A stretch of 64,000 bases of DNA from Aeromicrobium terrae. Its GTDB lineage: Bacteria; Actinomycetota; Actinomycetes; Propionibacteriales; Nocardioidaceae. The notes under the pieces were generated by a model that was not told the origin of the DNA, searched no databases, and saw only the letters and a list, made by a program, of their open reading frames with translations. The translations under genes and the position numbers were made by a program. The stretch covers positions 186,001 to 250,000 of the forward strand of contig NZ_VDUX01000004.1 in NCBI RefSeq assembly GCF_008039565.1, given 5' to 3'. This document shows, one piece after another, positions 58,536 to 64,000 of the stretch (positions within the stretch are counted from its first letter, which is position 1; every line of letters starts with the position of its first letter).

Positions 58536-59395
58536 GCCGCACAGCGTCGCTCGCCCGGGTGACGGCGGCGTACGTCGTCGCGCTCGCCGTGGGCTGGACC
58601 TGGCTCGCCGCCGGCCCGAGCACCGACCACCTCTGGCTCGACACCTTGATCGCCGACCTGCTCGCGACCCTGGTGATCTTCGGCGCGAGCCGGCTCTGGA
58701 AGAACTCGAGCCTCTACGACGCGTACTGGAGCGTCGTGCCGCCGGCGATCCTCGCCTACTGGTGGGCCGAGGCGGGCACCGACGGCCTGCGCGTCTGGCT
58801 GGTCGCGCTGGTGATGGCGGCGTGGGCGATCCGGCTGACCGGGCACTGGGCGAACGGCTGGCCGGGCCTGCACCACGAGGACTGGCGCTACGTCGACCTC
58901 AAGCAGAACGCCGGCCGGCTCGAGCCGCTGATCGACCTGATGGGGATCCACGTCTTCCCGACGCTGCAGGTCTTCCTCGCGATGACGCCGGTCTACGTCG
59001 TCACCGTGCGGCCCGATCACGACACCGGCTGGCTCGACGTCGTCGCGTGCGTCGTCGGCCTGGGCGCGGTCCTGTTCGAGCACGTCGCCGACGTGCAGAT
59101 GCTCGCGTTCGTCCACGACCGGCAGCCCGGCCAGGTGATGGACCGCGGGCTGTGGGGCTGGTCGCGCCACCCGAACTACGTCGGCGAGGTCGGCTTCTGG
59201 TTCTCCCTCGCCCTGTTCGGTCTCGCCGCCCGGCCGGACGAGTGGTGGTGGATCTTCGTCGGCACGATCACGATGCTCGGGATGTTCCTCTTCGCGAGCA
59301 TCCCGATGATGGAGAAGCGCAGCCTGGAGCGCCGCCCGGACTACGCGCAGGTCGTCGAGCGCGTACCGGTGTTCCTGCCGTGGCGTCCCAGATGA
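58532..59395 (+). CDS. DUF1295 membrane protein, steroid 5-alpha-reductase-like
   Basis: 287 residues from GTG 58,532, which overlaps the previous stop (GTGA). Six or more membrane segments are visible. The C-terminal WGWSRHPNYVGEVGFWFSLA motif is the cofactor region shared by DUF1295 proteins and steroid 5-alpha-reductases. The family reduces C=C bonds of steroid or sterol rings with NADPH. Placement behind kstD in a KstR-controlled operon makes a steroid substrate likely, possibly a counter-reaction to KstD; this is inference. Confidence 0.85.
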   Translation: MSRTASLARVTAAYVVALAVGWTWLAAGPSTDHLWLDTLIADLLATLVIFGASRLWKNSSLYDAYWSVVPPAILAYWWAEAGTDGLRVWLVALVMAAWAIRLTGHWANGWPGLHHEDWRYVDLKQNAGRLEPLIDLMGIHVFPTLQVFLAMTPVYVVTVRPDHDTGWLDVVACVVGLGAVLFEHVADVQMLAFVHDRQPGQVMDRGLWGWSRHPNYVGEVGFWFSLALFGLAARPDEWWWIFVGTITMLGMFLFASIPMMEKRSLERRPDYAQVVERVPVFLPWRPR

Positions 59396-60501
59396 GTCGA
59401 CCGCGGGTGGTCGTCGCCGGTCTCGGCGACAGCGGGCTGCTCACCGCCATCCACCTGTCCCGCCACTGCGACGTCGTCGGGATCTCGGCCAAGCCAGGGC
59501 TTGTCAGCGGGCAGGAGCTCGGCATCCGGCTGAGCAGCCCCGACGAGTGGGCCGAGCAATACTGGGTGCCGTTCGACAAGTACCGCCGACTCGACCGGGT
59601 CCGCACGGTGCACGGCGCGCTCACGGGGCTCGACCTCGACGCACGGCAGGTGACGATCGAGGGGGCGGACGGCTCGACGCTCGTGGAGGACTACGACGTG
59701 CTCGTCGTCTCGACCGGCGTCACCAACGGCTTCTGGCGGCAGCCCGTCGTGCAGTCGGCCGACGAGGTGGACGCCGCCCTGCGTGCCGACCACGAGCGGA
59801 TCGCCGCCGCGAGCTCCGTCGCCGTCGTCGGCGGTGGCGCCGCGGCCGTGGGCACCGCCGCGAACGTCGCCGCACGCTGGCCGGACAAGCAGGTCGACCT
59901 CTACTTCCCCGGCGAGCGCGCCATCCCGTCGCACCACGGACGCGCATGGGGCTCGGTCCGCGAGATTCTCGAGGAGCGCGGCGTCGGTCTGCACCCCGGA
60001 CACCGCGCGGTCGTCCCCGACGACGCGGACCAGATCACGAAGGGGCCGGTCGAGTGGTCCACCGGTCAGCCGCCGGCCGGGGCCGACGCCGTCGTGTGGG
60101 CGATCGGCCGGGTCCGCCCGAACACCGGCTGGCTGCCGGCCGAGCTGCTCGACGACGACGGCTTCGTCCGCGTCACCCCCGAGCTCCAGCTGCCCGGCCA
60201 CCCCGAGGTCTTCGCGATCGGCGACGTTGCCGCCACCGACCCGCTGCGCTCGTCGGCCCGCAACCGCGCCGACCGCGTGCTCGCCCGCAACATCCGCGCC
60301 CACCTGCGCGGCCGTCGGCTGAAGAGCTACCACCCACCGCGTCGTCGCTGGGGCTCGGTCATCGGCACGCAGGAGAACGGCCTCACGGTCTATGCACCGA
60401 ACGGCTACGCGTTCCGCTTCCCGCACTGGTCGATCCGCGTCATCCTCCGCGGCCTCATCACCCGCCTCGGGATCTACAAGGGCGTGCGCAGCAATCGATG
60501 A
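59392..60501 (+). CDS. FAD/NAD(P)-dependent oxidoreductase (NDH-2/AIF-like)
   Basis: 369 residues from ATG 59,392 (ATGA overlap). The first Rossmann fold has VVVAGLGDSGLLTAIHLSRH with a modified glycine loop, the second VAVVGGGAAAVGTAANVAA, and the FAD-binding end reads EVFAIGDVAATDP. The architecture matches the AIF/FSP1/NDH-2-like pyridine nucleotide-disulphide family. It may oxidise NADH and feed quinones, thereby re-oxidising cofactors used by KstD. Last gene of the kstD operon; a repeat lies 10 bp downstream. Confidence 0.85.
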   Translation: MSRPRVVVAGLGDSGLLTAIHLSRHCDVVGISAKPGLVSGQELGIRLSSPDEWAEQYWVPFDKYRRLDRVRTVHGALTGLDLDARQVTIEGADGSTLVEDYDVLVVSTGVTNGFWRQPVVQSADEVDAALRADHERIAAASSVAVVGGGAAAVGTAANVAARWPDKQVDLYFPGERAIPSHHGRAWGSVREILEERGVGLHPGHRAVVPDDADQITKGPVEWSTGQPPAGADAVVWAIGRVRPNTGWLPAELLDDDGFVRVTPELQLPGHPEVFAIGDVAATDPLRSSARNRADRVLARNIRAHLRGRRLKSYHPPRRRWGSVIGTQENGLTVYAPNGYAFRFPHWSIRVILRGLITRLGIYKGVRSNR

Positions 60502-60511
60502 GCCACGGACC

Positions 60512-60546
60512 TTGAGCCTGTCGAAAGGTCATTTCGACAAGCTCAA
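60512..60546. repeat. Dispersed repeat A, intergenic copy
   Basis: Arms TTGAGCCTGTCGAAA (60,512-60,526) and TTTCGACAAGCTCAA (60,532-60,546) form a 15 bp stem with one mismatch and a 5 nt loop. It follows the kstD operon and is directly joined to a repeat B unit; it could act as a terminator. Confidence 0.8.
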
Positions 60547-60550
60547 TGAC

Positions 60551-60605
60551 CGGTGGTCGAGTGCGCCCGCGAGCGCCAGCGAGCTGGGCGTGTATCGAGA
60601 CCACC
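60551..60605. repeat. Dispersed repeat B unit after the kstD operon
   Basis: The unit begins CGGTGGTCGA and ends TATCGAGACCACC, giving inverted ends about 55 bp apart around a GC-rich core. It is the same kind of unit as half of the element at 51,343. Confidence 0.72.
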
Positions 60606-60616
60606 TGGCTCTCAGG

Positions 60617-60886
60617 TCAGTCGGCGTCCGGTTCCTCGTGCGACGTCTGTTTCGGTGCGAACCAGCCGAGGTATACGAACCGACCGAGCATTCCCAGCAT
60701 CAGCGCGACCCAGATCGTGCCGAAGATCGGGTGGTCCCCGAACAGGACAAAGACCCCGACCCCGAGGAACACTGCGCACATCACGGCATTCATTCGGTTG
60801 AACCAGAGGCGACGGGTCTCGGAGTAGCACCAGGACCGCCACGGCTCGTCCGCCATACGTTCATCGTGACGCTTCTGTGCATTCAC
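60617..60886 (-). CDS. Small membrane protein, function unknown
   Basis: 89 residues from GTG 60,884-60,886, which has GAGG 8 bp upstream; ATG 60,854-60,856 is an alternative giving 79 residues. Two hydrophobic segments (MCAVFLGVGVFVLFG, FGTIWVALMLGMLGRFVYLG) flank a short loop with GDHPI. The N-terminus is charged (KRHDERMADEPWRSW). Located between repeat copies and not in any operon; no family recognised. Confidence 0.7.
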   Translation of the reverse strand: MNAQKRHDERMADEPWRSWCYSETRRLWFNRMNAVMCAVFLGVGVFVLFGDHPIFGTIWVALMLGMLGRFVYLGWFAPKQTSHEEPDAD

Positions 60887-60910
60887 GTCCTCGATTCCGA
60901 CGATCTGCGG

Positions 60911-61056
60911 GTGATCTCGATACGCCCGCTCGCAGAGCTCGCAGGCACGCGATCACCGATAAGCGAGCCCCGGTGGTCGAGTGCGCCCGCGAGCGCCAGC
61001 GAGCCCGTCGTTGGGGGCACCTCCCGCGGGCCTGCCCGTGGGGGAATCGAGACCAC
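60911..61056. repeat. Dispersed repeat B copies, degenerate
   Basis: A partial unit (GATCTCGATACGCCCGC, from about 60,913) is followed by a full unit from 60,972 (CGGTGGTCGAGTGCGCCCGC) to about 61,056 (ATCGAGACCACC). The second unit is interrupted by another GC-rich palindromic insert (GGGGGCACCTCCCGCGG type), so repeats have nested here. Confidence 0.65.
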
Positions 61057-61071
61057 CTCAAGCGAGCCACG

Positions 61072-61094
61072 GACCTTGAGCTTGTCGAAAGGTC
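61072..61094. repeat. Dispersed repeat A, single copy at a stop codon
   Basis: GACCTTGAGCTTGTCGAAAGG and the following base are palindromic at their ends (GACCTT/AAGGTC). The copy runs into the stop codon (CTA on plus strand at 61,094-61,096) of the next gene. Confidence 0.7.
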
Positions 61095-61555
61095 TAGGCC
61101 GGGGTGAACGAGGCCATGGTCCGGGCGGGCTCCCAGTAGGCCTTCATCGACGCGACGCGGCCGTCGTCGTGCACGACGTAGACCATGATCAGGTCGGTCG
61201 TCGTGTAGCTGCCGTCCGGGAAGGACGTCTTGATGCGGCCGATGTTCGCGCAGGTGTTGCTGCCGGGGTTGGCGAAGGAGTCGTTGATCTCGAACTCGAA
61301 ACGGTCGATCGGGGCGATGGCCTTCTCCCAGAACGCGCGGATGCCGTCGTGCCCATGGTGGCCCTTGCCCTCCTCGTCGAACATCGACGGGCCGACCGGG
61401 TCCTCGAGCACGGCGTCCTCGGCGTAGACCGTGAGCCACTCCTCCAGGTCGCCCTTGGCCACCGCGGAGTACGAGCGCTGCGACGCGGCGCGGGCCGGGT
61501 GGTCGTCGTTGGGTGCGTTCCACGTGATGGCGTCGGACGTGATCATGGCCGTCAC
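61094..61555 (-). CDS. SnoaL/NTF2-like protein (ketosteroid isomerase-like fold)
   Basis: 153 residues from GTG 61,553-61,555; ATG three codons later is an alternative. The sequence AVAKGDLEEWLTVYAEDAVL and IRAFWEKAIAPIDRFEFEIN are typical of the NTF2-like cone fold of ketosteroid isomerases, polyketide cyclases and limonene-epoxide hydrolases. The reaction is not known; isomerisation of a steroid enone is possible given the KstR-type site 26 bp upstream. Divergent from the DUF35 gene. Its stop is supplied by a repeat copy. Confidence 0.78.
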   Translation of the reverse strand: MTAMITSDAITWNAPNDDHPARAASQRSYSAVAKGDLEEWLTVYAEDAVLEDPVGPSMFDEEGKGHHGHDGIRAFWEKAIAPIDRFEFEINDSFANPGSNTCANIGRIKTSFPDGSYTTTDLIMVYVVHDDGRVASMKAYWEPARTMASFTPA

Positions 61556-61580
61556 TGTAGGGCGCTCTTGCTCGAAAAAC

Positions 61581-61594
61581 TAGAACGTGTTTCA
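61581..61594. promoter_or_regulatory. KstR-type operator upstream of the DUF35-ltp operon
   Basis: TAGAACGTGTTTCA matches TnnAACnnGTTnnA fully, though the palindrome is imperfect at its right half. It lies 8 bp before the ATG of the DUF35 gene and 26 bp before the divergent SnoaL-like gene. Confidence 0.8.
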
Positions 61595-61602
61595 CTTTGC
61601 GC

Positions 61603-62571
61603 ATGGCAGAGCTCGGAACGCTGCACGCGCCCCTGAAGGTCGAGTTCGACTACACCCGCTCCCTCGGTCCGACGCTCTCGGAGTTCATGAGTGGCCTGCG
61701 TCGCCACCAGGTCGTCGGCGGTCGGCTCGCGGACGGGACGGTCGTCGTCCCGCCCCCGGAGTACGACCCGCAGACGCTCGACCCGGTGAAGGACCTGGTC
61801 CCCGTGGCCGACGAGGGCATCGTCCAGTCGTGGACCTGGGTGCCCGAGCCGGTGAAGGGCCAGCCGCTGGACCGGCCGTTCGCCTGGGCGCTCGTGCTGC
61901 TCGACGGCGCCGACCGCCCGCTGCTCCACGCTGTCGCCGTCGACTCCTCCGACGCGATCGAGACCGGCCTGCGCGTGCGCGCCCGCTGGTCCGACGAGCC
62001 GGCCGGGGCGATCACGGACATCCGCTGGTTCGAACCGGCGGATGTCGCTTCGACAAGCTCAACGACCGCTTCGACAGGCTCGACCACCGAGGCGGTGGAC
62101 GGCATCATCAGCCCGGTCCACCTCGACTACGACTACGCGGCCTCCCCCGAGGAGTCGAAGTTCTTCCGCGGCCTCGCCGACGGCAAGATCCTCGGCCAGC
62201 GCTGCCCGAAGTGCCAGAAGGTCTACGTCCCGCCGCGCGGCGCCTGCCCGGTGGACGGCGTGCCGACGACCGACGAGGTCGAGGTGGCCGACCACGGCAC
62301 CGTCACCACGTTCTGCATCGTCAACGTGCCGTTCCTCGGCCAGAAGATCGAGCCGCCGTACGTCTCGGCGTACGTGCTGCTCGACGGCGCGGACATCGCG
62401 TTCCTGCACCTGATCCTCGGGGTCGAGGCCAGCGAGGTGCGGATGGGCATGCGCGTGAAAGCCGTGTGGAAGCCCCGCGACGAGTGGGGCACCACGATCG
62501 AGAACATCAGCCACTTCGAGCCGACGGGCGAACCGGACGCCGACTTCGAGAGCTACAGGATCCACCTCTGA
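61603..62571 (+). CDS. Duplicated DUF35/OB-fold protein, partner of steroid thiolase-like lyases
   Basis: 322 residues. Two DUF35-type halves are visible. The second half (about 165-320) has the zinc ribbon CPKCQ...GACPVDG and the OB-fold ending ENISHFEP. The first half lacks all four cysteines (GGRLADGTVVVPPPEYDPQT replaces the ribbon). DUF35 proteins pair with Ltp-type thiolase-like proteins to make aldolase/lyase complexes in sterol side-chain breakdown; this matches the position of Rv3521. The interdomain linker (about 149-163) is encoded by two tandem repeat copies. ATG 61,603 is chosen over TTG two codons upstream. Confidence 0.88.
   Translation: MAELGTLHAPLKVEFDYTRSLGPTLSEFMSGLRRHQVVGGRLADGTVVVPPPEYDPQTLDPVKDLVPVADEGIVQSWTWVPEPVKGQPLDRPFAWALVLLDGADRPLLHAVAVDSSDAIETGLRVRARWSDEPAGAITDIRWFEPADVASTSSTTASTGSTTEAVDGIISPVHLDYDYAASPEESKFFRGLADGKILGQRCPKCQKVYVPPRGACPVDGVPTTDEVEVADHGTVTTFCIVNVPFLGQKIEPPYVSAYVLLDGADIAFLHLILGVEASEVRMGMRVKAVWKPRDEWGTTIENISHFEPTGEPDADFESYRIHL
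62047..62088. repeat. Dispersed repeat A, two direct tandem copies inside the DUF35 gene
   Basis: GCTTCGACAAGCTCAACGACC is directly followed by GCTTCGACAGGCTCGACCACC, both 21 bp. They cover 14 whole codons, keep the frame and encode ASTSSTTASTGSTT in the linker between the DUF35 halves. Unlike other copies, the two arms are in the same orientation. Confidence 0.8.
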
Positions 62572-63623
62572 TGCGTGACATTGCGATCGTTGGGTTCTCC
62601 CAGCGCCAGATGAAGGAGTTCGACGGCTCCCCCACGTGCGTGGAGCTGCTCGTCCCCGTCTTCGCCGACCTCTTCGAGCAGACCGGGTGGACCAAGTCGG
62701 ACATCGACTTCTGGTGCTCCGGCTCCAGCGACTACCTTGCCGGCCGGTCGTTCTCGTTCGTCTCCGCCGTCGACGCCATCGGCGCGCTGCCGCCCGTCAT
62801 GGAGTCGCATGTCGAGATGGACGCCGCCTGGGCGCTCTACGAGGCCTGGGTGAAGATCCAGACCGGTGAGGTCGACAGCGCGATCGTCTACGGCTTCGGC
62901 AAGGCGTCCGCGGGCGTCCTGCGCCGCACGATGTCGCTGCAGCTCGACCCGTACACGGTCACGCCGCTGTGGCCCGACGCCGTGTCGCTCGCCGGGCTGC
63001 AGGCGCGGCTCGGACTCGAGCAGGGCGCGTGGGACGAGCAGGCGATGGCCGAGGTCGTCGCCCGCTCGATGACCGACGCCACCACGAACGAGTGGGCCAT
63101 CCGCAAGGGCGAGACCACCGCCGACGACGTGCTGGCTCAGCCGGTCTACGCCGACCCGCTGCGTCGCTGGGACTGCGCGCCCGTCTCCGACGGCGCGTCC
63201 GCCATGGTGATCGCCGCGACCGGCAAGGCCGAGACGGCCGCAAACGGTGCCGCGTGGATCACCGGGTTCCAGCACCGCATCGACACCATCGCGATGAACG
63301 GCCGTGACCTCACCGCGTCGCCGAGCACCCGGCTCGCCGGCGAGGCCGCCGGCACCGACGGCGTCGACCTCGCCGAGCTGCACGCCCCGTTCTCCCACCA
63401 GGAGCTGATCCTGCGCTCCGAGCTGGGGCTGGCCGACGACGTCCGCATCAACCCGTCGGGCGGCGCGCTCACCGCGAACCCGATGTTCTGCGCCGGGCTC
63501 AACCGCATCGGCGAGGCGGCCCAGCAGGTCTGGTCCGGTAACTCCCAGCGAGCCCTGGCCCACGCCACGTCCGGGCCCGCGCTCCAGCAGAACCTCGTCC
63601 TGACGATGGAGGCCCGAGCATGA
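62571..63623 (+). CDS. ltp4: Lipid-transfer/thiolase-like protein Ltp4
   Basis: 350 residues of the SCP-x thiolase superfamily. Features are IAIVGFSQRQMKEFDGSPTC, DFWCSGSSDYLAGRSFSF, VVARSMTDATTNEWAIRKG, and the C-terminal INPSGGALTANPMFCAGLNR typical of thiolase GGxxxGxP-like loops. Ltp-type proteins work with DUF35 partners to cleave CoA-activated sterol side chains. Gene order DUF35-ltp4-ltp3 equals Rv3521-Rv3522-Rv3523. It shares one base with the DUF35 stop (TGATG). The thiolase nucleophile Cys is not obvious, as in other Ltp proteins that act as retro-aldolases. Confidence 0.9.
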   Translation: MRDIAIVGFSQRQMKEFDGSPTCVELLVPVFADLFEQTGWTKSDIDFWCSGSSDYLAGRSFSFVSAVDAIGALPPVMESHVEMDAAWALYEAWVKIQTGEVDSAIVYGFGKASAGVLRRTMSLQLDPYTVTPLWPDAVSLAGLQARLGLEQGAWDEQAMAEVVARSMTDATTNEWAIRKGETTADDVLAQPVYADPLRRWDCAPVSDGASAMVIAATGKAETAANGAAWITGFQHRIDTIAMNGRDLTASPSTRLAGEAAGTDGVDLAELHAPFSHQELILRSELGLADDVRINPSGGALTANPMFCAGLNRIGEAAQQVWSGNSQRALAHATSGPALQQNLVLTMEARA

Positions 63624-64000
63624 GCCACACCCTCGCCGCCGTGATCGGGGTCGGCCAGACCCACCACCGCGCCAAGCGTGAGGACGTCTCGATCGCCGGC
63701 CTCCTCCGTGAAGCCGTCGACCGCGCCCTGGCCGACGCCCAGGTGACGTTCGACGACATCGACGCCGTCGTCGTCGGCAAGGCGCCCGACCTGTTCGAGG
63801 GCGTGATGATGCCCGAGCTGTACCTGGCCGAGGCGCTCGGCGCGGCGGGCAAGCCGCTGCTGCGCGTGCACACGGCCGGGTCGGTCGGCGGGTCGACGTC
63901 GATCGTCGCCGCGTCGCTCGTGGAGGCCGGCATCCACGAGCGCGTGCTGACCGTCGCGTTCGAGAAGCAGTCCGAGTCCAACGCGATGTGGGCGCTCTCC
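63620..64000 (+). CDS. ltp3: Lipid-transfer/thiolase-like protein Ltp3 (5' part)
   Basis: 127 residues are visible; the rest lies past the right edge. LAAVIGVGQTHHRAKREDVS, LADAQVTFDDIDAVVVGKAP and VHTAGSVGGSTSIVAASLVE are typical of SCP-x/Ltp N-terminal thiolase halves. The start overlaps the ltp4 stop by 4 bp (ATGA). It is probably a partner of Ltp4 and the DUF35 protein in sterol side-chain cleavage. The visible part ends before the active-site region. Confidence 0.88.
   Translation, partial: MSHTLAAVIGVGQTHHRAKREDVSIAGLLREAVDRALADAQVTFDDIDAVVVGKAPDLFEGVMMPELYLAEALGAAGKPLLRVHTAGSVGGSTSIVAASLVEAGIHERVLTVAFEKQSESNAMWALS

Noticed and set aside
58762..59391. Upstream extension of the FAD/NAD oxidoreductase frame
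   Set aside because: It overlaps the DUF1295 gene out of frame. The Rossmann motif follows directly after ATG 59,392.
60911..61056. Possible CRISPR-like array in the repeat patch
   Set aside because: Repeats are few, unequal in size and inverted, with no regular spacers and no cas genes.

Overview
The window is high-GC actinobacterial DNA with many GTG and some TTG starts and tightly overlapping genes (ATGA, GTGA and TGATG junctions). A large part is a KstR-type steroid (cholesterol) catabolic locus. Mce4 importers, KshA/KshB, FadD17/FadD19, FadE26/FadE27, EchA19 and Ltp3/Ltp4 relatives, with operators of the form TnnAACnnGTTnnA, point to a mycolic-acid-group or Nocardioidaceae-like genus. 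The dispersed short palindromes (TCGACAAGCTCAA type) make me favour a Nocardioides/Aeromicrobium-like organism, but that is an inference.

Region 1 (1-20.6 kb) is a catabolic block on the 3' side of a tRNA-Ser gene and may be a genomic island. At the left edge are a sugar-type ABC binding protein, an HSL-type hydrolase, a zinc alcohol dehydrogenase and a DeoR regulator. Next comes a seven-gene minus-strand operon (10,686 to 3,744). It encodes an N-acyl-D-amino-acid (D-glutamate deacylase-like) amidohydrolase, a DauA-like D-amino-acid dehydrogenase, a RidA-family deaminase, a small ACT-like protein, and branched-chain 2-oxoacid dehydrogenase E1alpha, E1beta and E2. The order suggests a complete route from N-acyl-D-amino acid to D-amino acid, imine, 2-oxoacid and acyl-CoA. 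A PucR-family regulator diverges from it. A second operon (18,638 to 12,507) encodes a branched-chain amino acid type ABC importer with a fused LivM-LivF polypeptide and a D-serine/D-threonine deaminase-like PLP enzyme. A PfkB kinase and a creatininase-family hydrolase follow. The stretch 20,585-21,252 has no intact gene; it holds the tail of a MarR gene and a terminator next to tRNA-Ser(CGA).

Region 2 (21.4-25.1 kb) holds an O-methyltransferase-like gene and an operon of glycosyltransferase, methyltransferase and an alpha/alpha-toroid (prenyltransferase-like) protein.

Region 3 (25.1-64 kb) is the steroid locus. A divergent KstR-type site at 27,002 serves fdxD-hsd4A-SDR and another SDR. One apparent 14-gene operon runs from kshA (41,678) through a CxxC protein, kshB, a flavoprotein, yrbE4AB, mce4A-F and two Mas proteins (to 27,878). 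It couples steroid import to ring hydroxylation. Divergent from kshA are fadE26-fadE27-fadD17. Further KstR-type sites lie between fadD19 and echA19, upstream of another acyl-CoA synthetase, upstream of a kstD operon (with a DUF1295 reductase-like protein and two oxidoreductases), and upstream of the duplicated-DUF35/ltp4/ltp3 operon that runs off the right edge. An ECF41-type sigma factor/DoxX pair and small lipoprotein and membrane genes lie between them.

Two families of dispersed palindromic repeats occur in this region. Copies of one family lie inside four genes (mas2, kshB, fadD17 and the DUF35 gene) without breaking the frame. I saw no rRNA, CRISPR array, insertion sequence or intact integrase.
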